Shown here: one piece after another, positions 1-5,943 of the stretch | Layout of the letters: each line of letters starts with the position of its first letter | How positions within the stretch are numbered: the stretch's first letter is position 1 | From: JAURDE01 sp965365285 | Lineage (GTDB): Bacteria; Bdellovibrionota; Bacteriovoracia; Bacteriovoracales; Bacteriovoracaceae | DNA: 6,917 nucleotides | Reading direction: 5' to 3' | NCBI GenBank assembly: GCA_965365285.1 | Contig: CBDUBC010000126.1 | Span: 1 to 6,917 of the forward strand | The notes under the pieces: generated by a model | Seen by the model: only the letters and a program-made list of their open reading frames with translations | Told to the model about the DNA's origin: nothing | Database searches by the model: none | Program-made: the position numbers and the translations under genes

Positions 1-235
1 GTCGGCCTCACCGGGCGCCATCAGCTCGTGGGCGGGAACCAGCCGGCCCGTGTCGAACATCGTCTGCGCCGCCAGATCGAAGTTCTGGGTGATGTTCGGC
101 TCGGTGCCAGCCTCGAAGGAAGCGAGCAGGGCGTTGTACGTGTCGTTGGGCGCCACCCAGCGTTCCCCGAGGCGGCCGGCCCGTTCGGCATCGGCCGAGG
201 TGATCGGCTGCTGGAAGATGGTCAGGTAGGTGAAC
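1..235 (-). CDS. GC-rich partial coding frame of unknown function, open at both ends
   Basis: I do not recognise this product. The minus-strand frame whose codons align with bases 1-3 and 238-240 has no stop, and nearly every third codon position is G or C. That is the signature of a real gene from a GC-rich genome (about two thirds G+C by eye). It reads through NPFTYLTIFQQPITSADAER, then AGRLGERWVAPNDTYNALLA, then SFEAGTEPNITQNFDLAAQT, and ends at the window edge in MFDTGRLVPAHELMAPGEAD. I see no signal peptide, membrane segment or known catalytic motif. Other frames here are open too, as is common in GC-rich DNA, but give arginine- and proline-rich peptides typical of shadow frames. The frame meets the AT-rich DNA near 235-240 with no start codon of its own, so both ends are missing. 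It probably does not belong to the same genome as the rest of the window. Confidence 0.5.
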
Positions 236-245
236 GGGTTGTCCT
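230..245. other. Abrupt composition junction (chimeric join)
   Basis: Left of this point the DNA is GC-rich with a minus-strand coding frame; right of it the DNA is AT-rich with a plus-strand DUF4360 frame. Both frames look genuine up to roughly bases 234-242 and neither shows a proper gene end there. The short stretch around aacgggttgtcc is compatible with both sides. I see no inverted repeats, target-site duplication or tRNA end that would mark an insertion. A join between unrelated molecules during library preparation or assembly is the simplest reading. Confidence 0.6.
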
Positions 246-851
246 GCTGGAAGTGCGTCTGTGACCTTATCTCCAGATAGTAAATCTCTCTCAATCCTTT
301 TTGATGAGTACATCGCAGAGGCCGGAGGACGAAAAACTCTGGATCGAAAATCTTGTAATATCGCAGTTCCTGTTCATGTTCCTCAAGGTTTTAGCGTCTC
401 CGTTATAGACGTAGACTATCGAGGCTTTAACTCTCTTCCTCGAGGGGCACGATCACGTTTTAGTGCTGAGTATTTCTTTGCTGGAAAACGAGGACCTAAA
501 TTCATTAAAACTTTTAGAGGCGCACTTGATGACGAGTTCATGCTTGAAAGTAACCTCATGGCGTCTGCAATGGTTTGGTCACGATGTGGAGCAGATGTTA
601 ACTTAAGAGTAAACACTTCAATGCTCGTTCAAACTAATAGAAGTAGAGATCTTGCTCTTGCTACTGTAGACTCTGCTGATATGAATGCAGGTCTTGTTTA
701 TCACCTTAAGTGGAAAAGATGTAACTCAAGCAATTTAGATAATGATTTTGCTCACGATACTCCATCTTATGATGACGATTCAGGATATGGTTATGATCAA
801 CCAGTAAGAAATCCATACCCAAGAAGAAGATTTGGCGGATACAGATACTAA
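234..851 (+). CDS. DUF4360 family secreted protein, 5'-truncated
   Basis: The protein resembles the DUF4360 family: extracytoplasmic proteins of about 200 residues with no established function. Family-like stretches include SLSILFDEY, RKSCNIAVPVHVPQGFSVSV, DYRGF and EYFFAG, then a WSRCGADVNLRVN segment. A GTG at 261 could be taken as the start, but the frame continues upstream as TGCPAGSAS. This fits the usual Cys-Pro-Gly opening of the mature domain, so GTG 261 is most likely an internal valine. An in-frame TGA at 231-233 lies in the GC-rich DNA, so the native start and signal peptide are absent. Four cysteines (codon 240-242, then residues 32, 109 and 154 counted from 261) could form two disulfides, as expected for an exported protein. 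After Cys154 comes a tail of about 42 residues, Asp-rich and then rich in Tyr, Arg, Gly and Pro. A terminator follows directly. Family assignment is fairly secure; function is unknown. Confidence 0.75.
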   Translation, partial: TGCPAGSASVTLSPDSKSLSILFDEYIAEAGGRKTLDRKSCNIAVPVHVPQGFSVSVIDVDYRGFNSLPRGARSRFSAEYFFAGKRGPKFIKTFRGALDDEFMLESNLMASAMVWSRCGADVNLRVNTSMLVQTNRSRDLALATVDSADMNAGLVYHLKWKRCNSSNLDNDFAHDTPSYDDDSGYGYDQPVRNPYPRRRFGGYRY

Positions 852-855
852 CAAT

Positions 856-1737
856 CTATGGCCCCTTATGGGGGCCATATTTTTCTTTTAAGAAATCATA
901 AAATAGGCCTCTATAATCATTTTTCATAATCGCATAAACCGAGGTCTTTAACTCTTCAATTTCACCTAAACTCACTACATTTTTATTCATACAAAATCTA
1001 TTCTTTGCCACTTCGGGAACAATAACGAACCCAAACCCTTTATCTACGATAATTTGAAAAAGATCCACATCATCCGCTTCACCAATCATTTTAGGAGTCA
1101 GGCCATTTTTACTAAAGTAGAGATCGATTTGATATTTAATACTAGATGAAGAAGTGTAATGAAAAAAAGGAATTTCATTAAGGCTACCTGGAAAGCTTTT
1201 CTTTTTTTTTAATTTTTTATGACAAACAGCAAAGGTGCGCTCAAATCCTAGTTCAAATACTTCCCATTGAGGTGAAACTTGTTCGAGGGTATCTGTGAAA
1301 ACGACATCTAGATTTCCCTCTTCTAAATCGGCCAGAAGGAGGTGTCTTTGATCATCTTTAATTTTGACAGAATATTTATCCTGCTCAAAGAGAGGTTCGA
1401 TCGTATCAAAAAGATAGTAATGGGAAAGAGATTGAGAAATCCCAATATCTACAGAACTTTTAGGAAGAGAAACTTTATTTCTCAGCCTAGACGTAACCTC
1501 TTTAGAAAGATCAAAAATTTTTTCAGCGTATTCGAGCGCCAGCTTACCCTGCCTATTTAAAGATAAAGATCGATTTTTACGATCAAAAAGAGTGCAATCG
1601 AAATGCTCTTCTAAAAGTTTTATTTGATCACTAATTGTAGGTTGAGAGACGTGAATCTTAGAGGCGGCTTCTTTAATAGAACCCTCTTTGGCCACAATAT
1701 AGAAATAGAACAGGTGATTAAAATTTAATCGGTCCAT
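856..1737 (-). CDS. LysR-family transcriptional regulator, NhaR-type
   Basis: This is a full-length (293 aa) LysR-type DNA-binding regulator. Residues 1-60 form the winged helix-turn-helix: HLFYFYIVAKEGSIKEAASK with the recognition helix near VSQPTISDQIKLLE (30-43), then LFDRKNRSLSLNRQG. The opening, LNFNHLFYFYIVAKEGSI, is the form typical of NhaR-like members rather than of general LysR proteins. Residues from about 92 to 285 are the effector-binding domain. In E. coli NhaR activates the Na+/H+ antiporter gene nhaA, but no antiporter gene is visible here, so the target and ligand are unknown and I give no symbol. The start lies 16 bases after the stop of the receiver/CheC gene, so it is likely the last gene of the ferrochelatase operon. 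No strong ribosome-binding site precedes the ATG. The stop codon sits inside the terminator stem of the converging DUF4360 gene. A lysine run (KLKKKK, 175-180) is odd but lies in a variable loop. Confidence 0.88.
   Translation of the reverse strand: MDRLNFNHLFYFYIVAKEGSIKEAASKIHVSQPTISDQIKLLEEHFDCTLFDRKNRSLSLNRQGKLALEYAEKIFDLSKEVTSRLRNKVSLPKSSVDIGISQSLSHYYLFDTIEPLFEQDKYSVKIKDDQRHLLLADLEEGNLDVVFTDTLEQVSPQWEVFELGFERTFAVCHKKLKKKKSFPGSLNEIPFFHYTSSSSIKYQIDLYFSKNGLTPKMIGEADDVDLFQIIVDKGFGFVIVPEVAKNRFCMNKNVVSLGEIEELKTSVYAIMKNDYRGLFYDFLKEKYGPHKGP
857..889 (+). terminator. Rho-independent terminator after the DUF4360 gene
   Basis: A perfect 9-bp stem (tatggcccc at 857-865 with ggggccata at 871-879) closes a 5-base loop and is followed by a T-rich run, ttttt-c-tttt, at 880-889. 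The tract is on the plus strand, 5 bases after the DUF4360 stop. On the minus strand the same hairpin is formed by the last codons and stop of the LysR gene, but no T-run follows it, so it should act mainly on plus-strand transcription. Confidence 0.88.
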
Positions 1738-1753
1738 AAAGGCATGAATGCAA

Positions 1754-2752
1754 TTAGCCTTCTTCCTCTTTTAATTTTTCAGTTATTAAAGTTCTAAATT
1801 TTTGGAGAGACCCTTTATCAAATAAAAGGATCAGATTCCCCCCCACTTCACTTGACTCTGCTTTCATTTGCGCCTTAATGAGAAGTGACTCTGAAGATCC
1901 TAAAAGACGAATCATTTCATTTCGAAGTCTTTCCATACCTTCAAAGACTTCAATTGGTTTGAAAGAGAAATTAAGTTTTAAAATATTAGAAAAGGTTCCT
2001 ACAAAAGAGCGCAAAATAATATTTGAAAACTCAGAATGGAGGTCTATAAGGTCTTCAACATCATTAAAATGCTCTACCTCACTCATAAAGTTTTGAAAAT
2101 TATATAGATCAAGAGCAAATAGAACCGAACCACAAAACTCTCCCTCATATTGGAGTTCAAAAATATGAGAACTATTTTCTCGCTCAAAAAAACTAATAAG
2201 ATTAGAAGTTTTATTAAAGTTTACTTTATCAATCCCAAGATTTATTTTAGCCTGAATGAGCTCAGAAAATTTAGAACTTCCTAGACCTAGGCCAATGGTG
2301 CTAATTTCTTTAATAAAGTCGATTTGATATTCAGAAAATTCAAGACCGCTTAAATATATTCTCGCTTCCCAGTTCTCTTTTGCAAGAGCAAGTTCCTCCA
2401 TAAGCTCTTTTTGCTCAACGGGCTTTGATAGGAAGGAGTCGGCACCTGCTGAAATACACTTATTTTTATCCTCAATCTCCATAGAAACGGTAACGACCAC
2501 AATTCCTGAGTTGATTCCTCTTAAGCGCAGTTCACTAATAAGATCATGTCCACTCATCCCGGGTAGGCTATAATCAATAATAATTAGATTTGGGATATTT
2601 TTCTCACCAAGAGCTTTGAGCATTTGCTCAGCATCTTCAAAAATCGTAAACTTAATTTTTCTGGATTGAAAAATATTTTCATAGTTATAATTTTGGATCT
2701 TATCATCTTCTACAATAAATACAACATCATCTTCCGTTATTTTAGTCGTCAT
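1754..2752 (-). CDS. Response regulator: receiver domain plus CheC/CheX-like domain
   Basis: Residues 1-125 are a complete receiver domain: acidic pair E15/D16 in FIVEDDK, phospho-acceptor D60 in IIIDYSLPGMSG, switch T88, and K110 in FLSKP. There is no DNA-binding output domain. Residues about 140-330 instead resemble the CheC/CheX/FliY phosphatases that remove phosphate from CheY. The segment FIKEISTIGLGLGSSKFSEL matches the first CheC helix, but the usual Asn is Thr152. The second helix keeps the signature D237-x3-E241-x2-N244, followed by P266, close to the usual spacing. One of the two active sites therefore looks intact and the other degenerate. A likely role is dephosphorylating a partner receiver, with activity set by phosphorylation of its own receiver. 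The stand-alone CheY-like protein encoded at 5932-6309 is a conceivable partner, but that is only a guess. The gene starts 4 bases after the ferrochelatase-MFS stop, so the two are almost certainly co-transcribed. The C-terminal assignment is by motif only and is less sure than the receiver. Confidence 0.8.
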   Translation of the reverse strand: MTTKITEDDVVFIVEDDKIQNYNYENIFQSRKIKFTIFEDAEQMLKALGEKNIPNLIIIDYSLPGMSGHDLISELRLRGINSGIVVVTVSMEIEDKNKCISAGADSFLSKPVEQKELMEELALAKENWEARIYLSGLEFSEYQIDFIKEISTIGLGLGSSKFSELIQAKINLGIDKVNFNKTSNLISFFERENSSHIFELQYEGEFCGSVLFALDLYNFQNFMSEVEHFNDVEDLIDLHSEFSNIILRSFVGTFSNILKLNFSFKPIEVFEGMERLRNEMIRLLGSSESLLIKAQMKAESSEVGGNLILLFDKGSLQKFRTLITEKLKEEEG

Positions 2753-2756
2753 AGTT

Positions 2757-5141
2757 CTATTCTATCTGGGGTCGAGGCAAAAAGGAAACCATTAATATTG
2801 GAATTATCAGAAAAGCTGCTCCGATAAAATAAGGTGAAGCTGATCCATATTTCCAGTACATTACGGAAGCAATCAAAGGACCAACGACTCTTGCAAGCGC
2901 TCCAAGAGATCTAAAAATACCAATCGATTTTCCTTGCTCTTCCGCCGGAGAATAAAGAGAAACTAAAGATGTGAGACATGGAATGGCCATGGCCGCTCCT
3001 ACAGCAAGAAAGAAAAGACCCAAGTAAAGTAAACCCGTATTTTCAGTGACTCCAATAAGGAGAAGACCAGGAATAAGGGTTATGAGACCAATCAAGGCCA
3101 TCTTTTTTTCTCCTACCGTTCTTGCCTTTCTTCTCACCACTCCTCCCTGAACAAAGGCGATCAAAAAGCCGATAAAAATAAACATATAAGCGTTATCAAG
3201 TGAACTATAACCTAACCGCTCAACAGCAAGAAAGGTTAGAGTAAATTCCATCCCTGAAAAGGCCATGAGGAAAAGAAAATGTCCAAAGTTAGTGATATTG
3301 ACCTCTTTAAACGGAAGAGGCTTAAAAAGAACAAGAGGGTTAAAGCTTCTTTGAACTTCACTATGCCCTCTTTTCTCTTCACTTAGGGTCTCATCAAACT
3401 TTTTATAAAGATAAATGAAGTTGAACGCAGAAAGGAAGAAAGCAATTAGAGCAGGAACAGAAAAGGGATTGACTCCGTAATTGGCAAGGATGGGGTAGTA
3501 AGAAGTTAAGTCTACCATACTAAAAATTCCACCAAGAGCAGGGCCTATGATGAAACCTAAAGCGAAGGCGATTCCAATTGTGGCCATTCCTCTTGATCGG
3601 TTTTCTTTTTGAGTTACATCCGCAACAACAGCAGTTGCCGTGGAGATATTTCCTCCCATGATCCCTCCAATAAATCTCGCAATCACAAGAAGAGTAAAGG
3701 ATCCCGAAAAAAACCAAAGGAGATAACTAAAGGCAAGCCCAGCTACGGAAATAAGAAGAATTGGTCTTCTTCCTATTCGGTCACTAATTCCTCCCCAAAT
3801 AGGTGAAGCAATAAATTGTAAAAAGGAATAGAGAGCTCCTAAAGCTCCCCCAAACAATACGATGGACTGAGCATAAGTTGCTCCAGTGCCAGAAGTGATT
3901 CCTGTAATGGAGTCAAAGATTAGCTTTAAAAAGAAATTGTTACTATCCACTTCGAGATAATGCTTAGCCAAACTTGGAAAGAGAGGAAAGATAATCGAGA
4001 ATCCAACAAGATCAAGAAAAAGGGTGAGGAATACGATTTTTAGAGAACTTTTGGCCTTATCACTAAGGGGGGGTGCTTCCATTTTTTGTTCTGGCATGGC
4101 CATATAATCTTCCTTTTCTAAATTAAGATACGATTCTTCCCGTTCTTCTATCGATCCGCAAGTGTGATCTTTAACAAGATGATAAAACTCTTCACACCAA
4201 CGATCATCATCATTTAAACATGGAATCAATTTGATTTTGACTCCTCGATCTTTTACATCTTCTTGGAGCTCGTGACCAATCTCATCAATCGTCTCCAAAC
4301 AATCCGCTACAAAGCTCGGACAATAATAAGCAATCTTCTTATCCCCTTCTTCGATTCGCTCCATCGTAAATTCATCTGTGTAAGGTGTAAGCCACTCTTC
4401 CGAACCAAAGCGCGATTGGAAGGTCATAAAGATTTTTTCTTGGGGCACACCTTGAATTCCTTTCTTTAAAAGGACGTAGGTTTCATAGCAGTGCTTATAA
4501 TAGTCATCCCCTTTATAGATGACTCGTCTTTTGGGAATTCCATGAAATGAGATAATAAGGGAGTCATAGCTCTCACTAGCAAGATTTTCATTGATCTTTT
4601 CTACACTACAATTAATGAAGGCCTTGGAACGATGAAAATTAGTAAAGAACTCAAAAGGTGGAATCCGAACTCTATTTTTTAGTTCAGCTGCGAAGAAATC
4701 CATTCCGGAGGCGATGGTGCTTTCGCTGTATTGAGGAAACATAGGGATGACGAGAAGTTTAGTGGCCGGATTATTATCTTCCACCACATCTTTTTCCCAG
4801 CTATCCCACACTTCGCTAACTCTTGGATCACTTAGAAGATAAGCGTAGTTAAACTCAAGACGAGGGTCTTGATTGATCTTACTAATCTTATCCGTAAAGT
4901 TTTTAGTATTGGTTCTTAAAGGAAAGTCACTTCCATCCCAGATTCTGGAGTAGAGCCTCGCTGAGTTTTTTGGTCTAAAAGGGAGGATAAAAAGGTTTAA
5001 TATGATTTTCCAAAGGGTTGGATTGATATCGACGACCCGAGGATCTCCGAGAAACTCTTTGAGAAAGACCTTAACATCTTTCACGGCAGGTGTTTTTGGG
5101 GACCCTAGCTGGACAAAAACCACTTTTGTCTTCGAATTCAT
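2757..5141 (-). CDS. hemH: Ferrochelatase-MFS transporter fusion protein
   Basis: A single 794-aa frame encodes two full-length proteins. Residues 1 to about 335 are ferrochelatase, which inserts Fe2+ into protoporphyrin IX (or coproporphyrin III in the coproporphyrin-dependent route). Visible hallmarks are QLGSPKTP, FLKEFLGDPRVVDIN, SFHGIP with catalytic H200, TFQSRFGSEEWLTPYT, and CPSFVADCLETIDEI with E283. Residues about 365-790 are a 12-helix MFS transporter of the drug/H+ antiporter (TetA-like) type. It has motif A, GGISDRIGRRP (450-460), and motif C, GFIIGPALGG (529-538). The hydrophilic loop after the first helix (about 393-422) is long. The linker (336-364) is charged and includes M347 behind a good ribosome-binding site, so a separate transporter may also be made. 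Both halves would sit correctly: enzyme in the cytoplasm, transporter with its N-terminus inside. The start ATG has AAGGGA 7 bases upstream. This is the first gene of a minus-strand operon with the receiver/CheC and LysR genes. The symbol refers to the enzyme half; the transporter substrate is unknown, with heme or a porphyrin a natural guess. Confidence 0.9.
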   Translation of the reverse strand: MNSKTKVVFVQLGSPKTPAVKDVKVFLKEFLGDPRVVDINPTLWKIILNLFILPFRPKNSARLYSRIWDGSDFPLRTNTKNFTDKISKINQDPRLEFNYAYLLSDPRVSEVWDSWEKDVVEDNNPATKLLVIPMFPQYSESTIASGMDFFAAELKNRVRIPPFEFFTNFHRSKAFINCSVEKINENLASESYDSLIISFHGIPKRRVIYKGDDYYKHCYETYVLLKKGIQGVPQEKIFMTFQSRFGSEEWLTPYTDEFTMERIEEGDKKIAYYCPSFVADCLETIDEIGHELQEDVKDRGVKIKLIPCLNDDDRWCEEFYHLVKDHTCGSIEEREESYLNLEKEDYMAMPEQKMEAPPLSDKAKSSLKIVFLTLFLDLVGFSIIFPLFPSLAKHYLEVDSNNFFLKLIFDSITGITSGTGATYAQSIVLFGGALGALYSFLQFIASPIWGGISDRIGRRPILLISVAGLAFSYLLWFFSGSFTLLVIARFIGGIMGGNISTATAVVADVTQKENRSRGMATIGIAFALGFIIGPALGGIFSMVDLTSYYPILANYGVNPFSVPALIAFFLSAFNFIYLYKKFDETLSEEKRGHSEVQRSFNPLVLFKPLPFKEVNITNFGHFLFLMAFSGMEFTLTFLAVERLGYSSLDNAYMFIFIGFLIAFVQGGVVRRKARTVGEKKMALIGLITLIPGLLLIGVTENTGLLYLGLFFLAVGAAMAIPCLTSLVSLYSPAEEQGKSIGIFRSLGALARVVGPLIASVMYWKYGSASPYFIGAAFLIIPILMVSFLPRPQIE
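4109..4115 (-). promoter_or_regulatory. Internal ribosome-binding site in the ferrochelatase-MFS linker
   Basis: On the minus strand AAGGAAG stands 5 bases before ATG (4101-4103), which is codon 347 of the fusion frame, followed two codons later by a second ATG. The context AGATTATATGGC is identical over 12 bases to that at the well-supported start of the receiver gene at 6309. Initiation here would give a stand-alone MFS protein of about 448 residues. It could also be chance, since the bases encode Lys-Glu-Asp-Tyr in an acidic linker. Confidence 0.45.
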
Positions 5142-5238
5142 GATAATCCCTTCAGCCCGTCTTTACTTGGGCCACGAGTTGTTATATGCGTTATAAAAAA
5201 AGATTAACTAGCTAATTTATAAAGACTTAGGGAACATC
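5142..5238. promoter_or_regulatory. Divergent promoter region between the hemH operon and queF
   Basis: This 97-base AT-rich gap separates two divergent transcription units, so it must hold promoters for both. The best minus-strand -10 is TATAAC (complement of 5181-5186); a matching -35 is weak. For the plus strand, TTGGGC (5167-5172) and TTATAA (5191-5196), 18 bases apart, are a possible but poor pair. An imperfect 14-base palindrome, attaactagctaat (5203-5216, two mismatching positions in each arm comparison), could be an operator. The queF ribosome site is the weak AGGGA at 5229-5233. Exact promoter positions are guesses. Confidence 0.4.
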
Positions 5239-5778
5239 ATGGCAAGGACAAAGAAGGCTCAAAATAAACAATCCAAAAGCGCAAGAGCTCGAAAAGAGTT
5301 AGAAAATTTTGCTCTAGGTCAATCTGAGACTCACTACCCTTCAGATTATGATCCAACTGTTCTCGAGGCGTTTGATAATAAAAATCCCAAGGCATTTGCG
5401 TGGACAACCTTTCTTTGTACAGAGTTCACAAGCCTTTGCCCAAAGACAAATCAACCTGATTTCGCAAGGATAACCATCAACTATATTGCCAACAAGAAAA
5501 TGGTAGAGTCGAAGTCACTTAAACTCTATCTTTTCAGCTTTCGAAATCATGGGGACTTTCATGAGGACTGTGTTCAAAAGATCTGTAATGACCTCGTAAA
5601 ACTCATGAAGCCTTGTTATCTTGAAGTCATTGGAGAATTCACTCCAAGGGGTGGAATTGCAATTTACCCTTTTTCCAGTTATTCCAATGGTAGTGCGACA
5701 TATGATAAGCTAAAGCAAAAGCGACAAGAGGAGTATTCCCCAGGTCGCTACAGTATGCCTTTTAACAGGATTTACTAG
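5239..5778 (+). CDS. queF: NADPH-dependent 7-cyano-7-deazaguanine reductase
   Basis: QueF reduces preQ0 (7-cyano-7-deazaguanine) to preQ1 with NADPH, the last free-base step before the modified base is inserted into tRNA for queuosine synthesis; it is cytoplasmic. The protein is the short, single-domain type (Bacillus YkvM-like). It shows the active-site segment EFTSLCPKTNQPDFA, with the thioimide-forming Cys67 and the acid Asp74. The NADPH-binding QueF motif ESKSLKLY (from E90) and FHEDC (H108, E109) follow, then FTPRGGI near 134-140. At 179 residues it is slightly longer than the usual 150-165. The extra is a lysine- and arginine-rich N-terminus of about 20 residues, which could be a disordered extension or reflect a start further inside. 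No other queuosine genes are in view. It is followed after 9 bases by tatA on the same strand. Confidence 0.96.
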   Translation: MARTKKAQNKQSKSARARKELENFALGQSETHYPSDYDPTVLEAFDNKNPKAFAWTTFLCTEFTSLCPKTNQPDFARITINYIANKKMVESKSLKLYLFSFRNHGDFHEDCVQKICNDLVKLMKPCYLEVIGEFTPRGGIAIYPFSSYSNGSATYDKLKQKRQEEYSPGRYSMPFNRIY

Positions 5779-5787
5779 GAGAAAATT

Positions 5788-5943
5788 ATGGGTCTTGGTG
5801 GAACAGAAATTATTGTCATTTTAGCTGTTGTGCTTCTTTTTTTTGGTGGAAAAAAGCTTCCCGCCCTTGGAAATGCTATGGGTAAAGCGGTAACGAACTT
5901 TAAGAAAGGTCTTAACGATCATGAGGATAAATCAGATTCCTAA
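5788..5943 (+). CDS. tatA: Sec-independent protein translocase subunit TatA
   Basis: This 51-codon gene encodes a TatA/TatE-type subunit, the pore- or patch-forming part of the twin-arginine translocase that exports folded proteins across the cytoplasmic membrane. The order of elements is diagnostic: a short N-terminus with a polar residue (E7), a membrane helix from about 8 to 19 (IIVILAVVLLFF), the Phe-Gly hinge (F19-G20), then KKLPALGNAMGKAVTNFKKG forming the amphipathic helix, and an acidic tail. It is at the short end for the family because the C-terminal tail is only about ten residues. AGGAG at 5777-5781 overlaps the queF stop and lies 6 bases before the ATG, so the two genes are co-transcribed and probably translationally coupled. 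No tatB or tatC is in view. The last 12 bases overlap, tail to tail, the end of the receiver gene on the other strand. Confidence 0.92.
   Translation: MGLGGTEIIVILAVVLLFFGGKKLPALGNAMGKAVTNFKKGLNDHEDKSDS

Noticed and set aside
28..264. A 78-residue plus-strand frame in the GC-rich DNA.
   Set aside because: It is opposite the better-supported minus-strand frame, has shadow-like composition and ends within the DUF4360 gene.
8..313. A 101-residue minus-strand frame across the left end.
   Set aside because: Its peptide is arginine-, proline- and histidine-rich as in shadow frames, it crosses the junction, and its codon third positions are not GC-biased. The neighbouring frame is the coding one.
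300..336. A possible Cys-based metal or redox site in the C-terminal part of the ferrochelatase domain (residues 308, 316, 328).
   Set aside because: Some ferrochelatases carry a [2Fe-2S] cluster on C-terminal cysteines, but the spacing here does not clearly match, so I make no claim. The coordinates given for this entry are protein residues, not bases; the DNA is about 4130-4240.
1200..1222. The long T-run inside the LysR gene as a possible frameshift or terminator.
   Set aside because: No stem precedes it on either strand, and the frame through the lysine run continues into conserved LysR sequence on both sides.
5171..5238. A preQ1 riboswitch in the queF leader (A-rich run and ctagcta-like bases).
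   Set aside because: The preQ1-I elements would need a hairpin with a C-rich loop followed by the A-rich tail. Here the order is reversed, with the A-run before ctagcta, and no suitable hairpin is present.
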